Positions 6,134 to 6,337 of a DNA stretch of 6,337 bases are shown here, in pieces. Within the stretch, counting starts at the first letter, position 1. Every line of letters starts with the position of its first letter. Position numbers and translations under genes: made by a program. The DNA is from Bacillota bacterium (GTDB lineage Bacteria; Bacillota; Clostridia; Acetivibrionales; DSM-1351). The stretch is from assembly GCA_023417285.1 (NCBI GenBank), contig JAEZFR010000509.1, positions 1-6,337 on the forward strand, read 5' to 3'. The notes beneath the pieces were generated by a model. The model searched no databases and was not told the DNA's origin. It saw only the letters and a list, made by a program, of their open reading frames with translations.

Positions 6134-6163
6134 AATTATACAAAATAAAAATTTTGTATAATT
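6134..6163. repeat. Perfect 13-bp inverted repeat with AAAA loop
   Basis: AATTATACAAAAT (6134-6146) and ATTTTGTATAATT (6151-6163) are exact reverse complements around AAAA. The right arm is followed after one base by AAAGGAGG, so the hairpin sits directly against a ribosome binding site. There is no T run after it, so it is not a terminator for plus-strand transcription. It could be an operator, a leader structure, an RNA-stability element or the end of a mobile element. Confidence 0.7.
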
Positions 6164-6164
6164 G

Positions 6165-6237
6165 AAAGGAGGAAAAAACGCCAAACAACCAAAATATCAT
6201 TAAAAAAATCAAAAACGCTACGTTTTCACTAAATTGA
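6165..6237 (+). pseudogene. Possible small leader peptide or decayed gene start using ACG
   Basis: AAAGGAGG (6165-6172) is a full consensus Shine-Dalgarno. Five bases later, exactly where a start is expected, stands ACG (6178-6180), one transition from ATG. The frame then runs 18 more codons (PNNQNIIKKIKNATFSLN) to tandem TGA TGA stops at 6235-6240. Either this is a start codon lost by T-to-C mutation, a leader peptide using a rare start, or a coincidence. I do not recognise the peptide. Confidence 0.2.
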
Positions 6238-6281
6238 TGATAAATCATAATATCACCGAACTTTATATAAAACGCAGCGTT
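6214..6281. repeat. Long-loop inverted repeat with one mismatch
   Basis: AACGCTACGTTTT (6214-6226) and AAAACGCAGCGTT (6269-6281) are reverse complements at 12 of 13 positions, with a 42-base loop between. Inside the loop ATGAT and ATCAT (6237-6248) can form a small stem. The arms are the most GC-rich bases of this end region, which argues for selection on pairing rather than chance. Confidence 0.45.
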
Positions 6282-6337
6282 AATTTTTAAGTTTTAGTCG
6301 CTCTTATTTTATATAAATCATTTTCTTTAAATTATTT

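Larger units (their letters stand above)
6037..6337. other. Non-coding AT-rich end region with two hairpins and orphan Shine-Dalgarno sites
   Basis: No convincing gene is visible on either strand in these 301 bases. From left to right it holds a weak promoter-like pair (TTTAAA 6058-6063, 17 bases, TATAAA 6081-6086) and an AAGGGGAG (6107-6114) with no start codon after it. Then come a perfect hairpin (6134-6163), a consensus AAAGGAGG (6165-6172) followed by ACG, and a second inverted repeat (6214-6281). The layout resembles a structured 5' leader whose main gene would begin beyond 6337, or a decayed gene start. Bases 6282-6337 are AT-rich with nothing I can interpret. Confidence 0.5.

Noticed and set aside
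6132..6248. Minus-strand frame of 38 residues, hydrophobic (begins MIYHQFSENV)
   Set aside because: It runs through both inverted repeats and the Shine-Dalgarno on the other strand, and its hydrophobicity follows from T-rich codons. Only a weak GGTGAT precedes it. Not supported as a gene, though it cannot be fully excluded.
1..6337. tRNA, rRNA, CRISPR array, transposase or complete insertion sequence
   Set aside because: I saw no cloverleaf-like gene, no regularly spaced direct repeats and no transposase motif. The inverted repeats present do not flank a gene or show target duplications.

Overview
The window is AT-rich DNA with strong purine-rich ribosome binding sites, a secreted copper-amine-oxidase-type stalk-domain protein and simple hairpin-plus-T-run terminators. 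This fits a low-GC Gram-positive anaerobe of the Clostridia, perhaps a cellulolytic Clostridium/Ruminiclostridium relative. That placement is inferred from style and gene content, not from a marker gene. All six credible genes lie on the plus strand, as short transcription units separated by long non-coding gaps.

Left part (1-1541): the 3' end of a fumarylacetoacetate-hydrolase-family enzyme, then a well-formed promoter and a secreted stalk-domain protein of 291 residues closed by a strong terminator. Middle (1542-3777): a 360-base gap with a perfect 18-base palindrome and other dyads, a secreted Lys-rich helical protein of unknown function (193 residues), and a two-domain protein that fuses a SAM-dependent methyltransferase to a GT32-type, DXD-containing glycosyltransferase.

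Right part (3778-6036): a likely two-gene metal or metalloid response unit. A SigZ-like ECF sigma factor ends in a run of five cysteines plus His. It is followed 94 bases later by an ArsP/DUF318-type permease with a CxC motif in its membrane core and four further cysteine pairs in a central hydrophilic loop. No anti-sigma gene is visible. The simplest reading is that the sigma factor senses a thiophilic metal or metalloid through its own cysteine tail and drives expression of the efflux permease; this is inference. A strong terminator closes the unit.

The last 300 bases hold no convincing gene. They do contain a perfect 13-bp hairpin followed directly by a consensus Shine-Dalgarno that leads to ACG rather than ATG, and then a second long inverted repeat. 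This may be the leader of a gene beyond the window, or the remnant of a lost or mobile gene.

The starts of three genes were moved from the longest open frame to an internal ATG because ribosome-binding-site placement supports it: 2557, 4072 and 4742.
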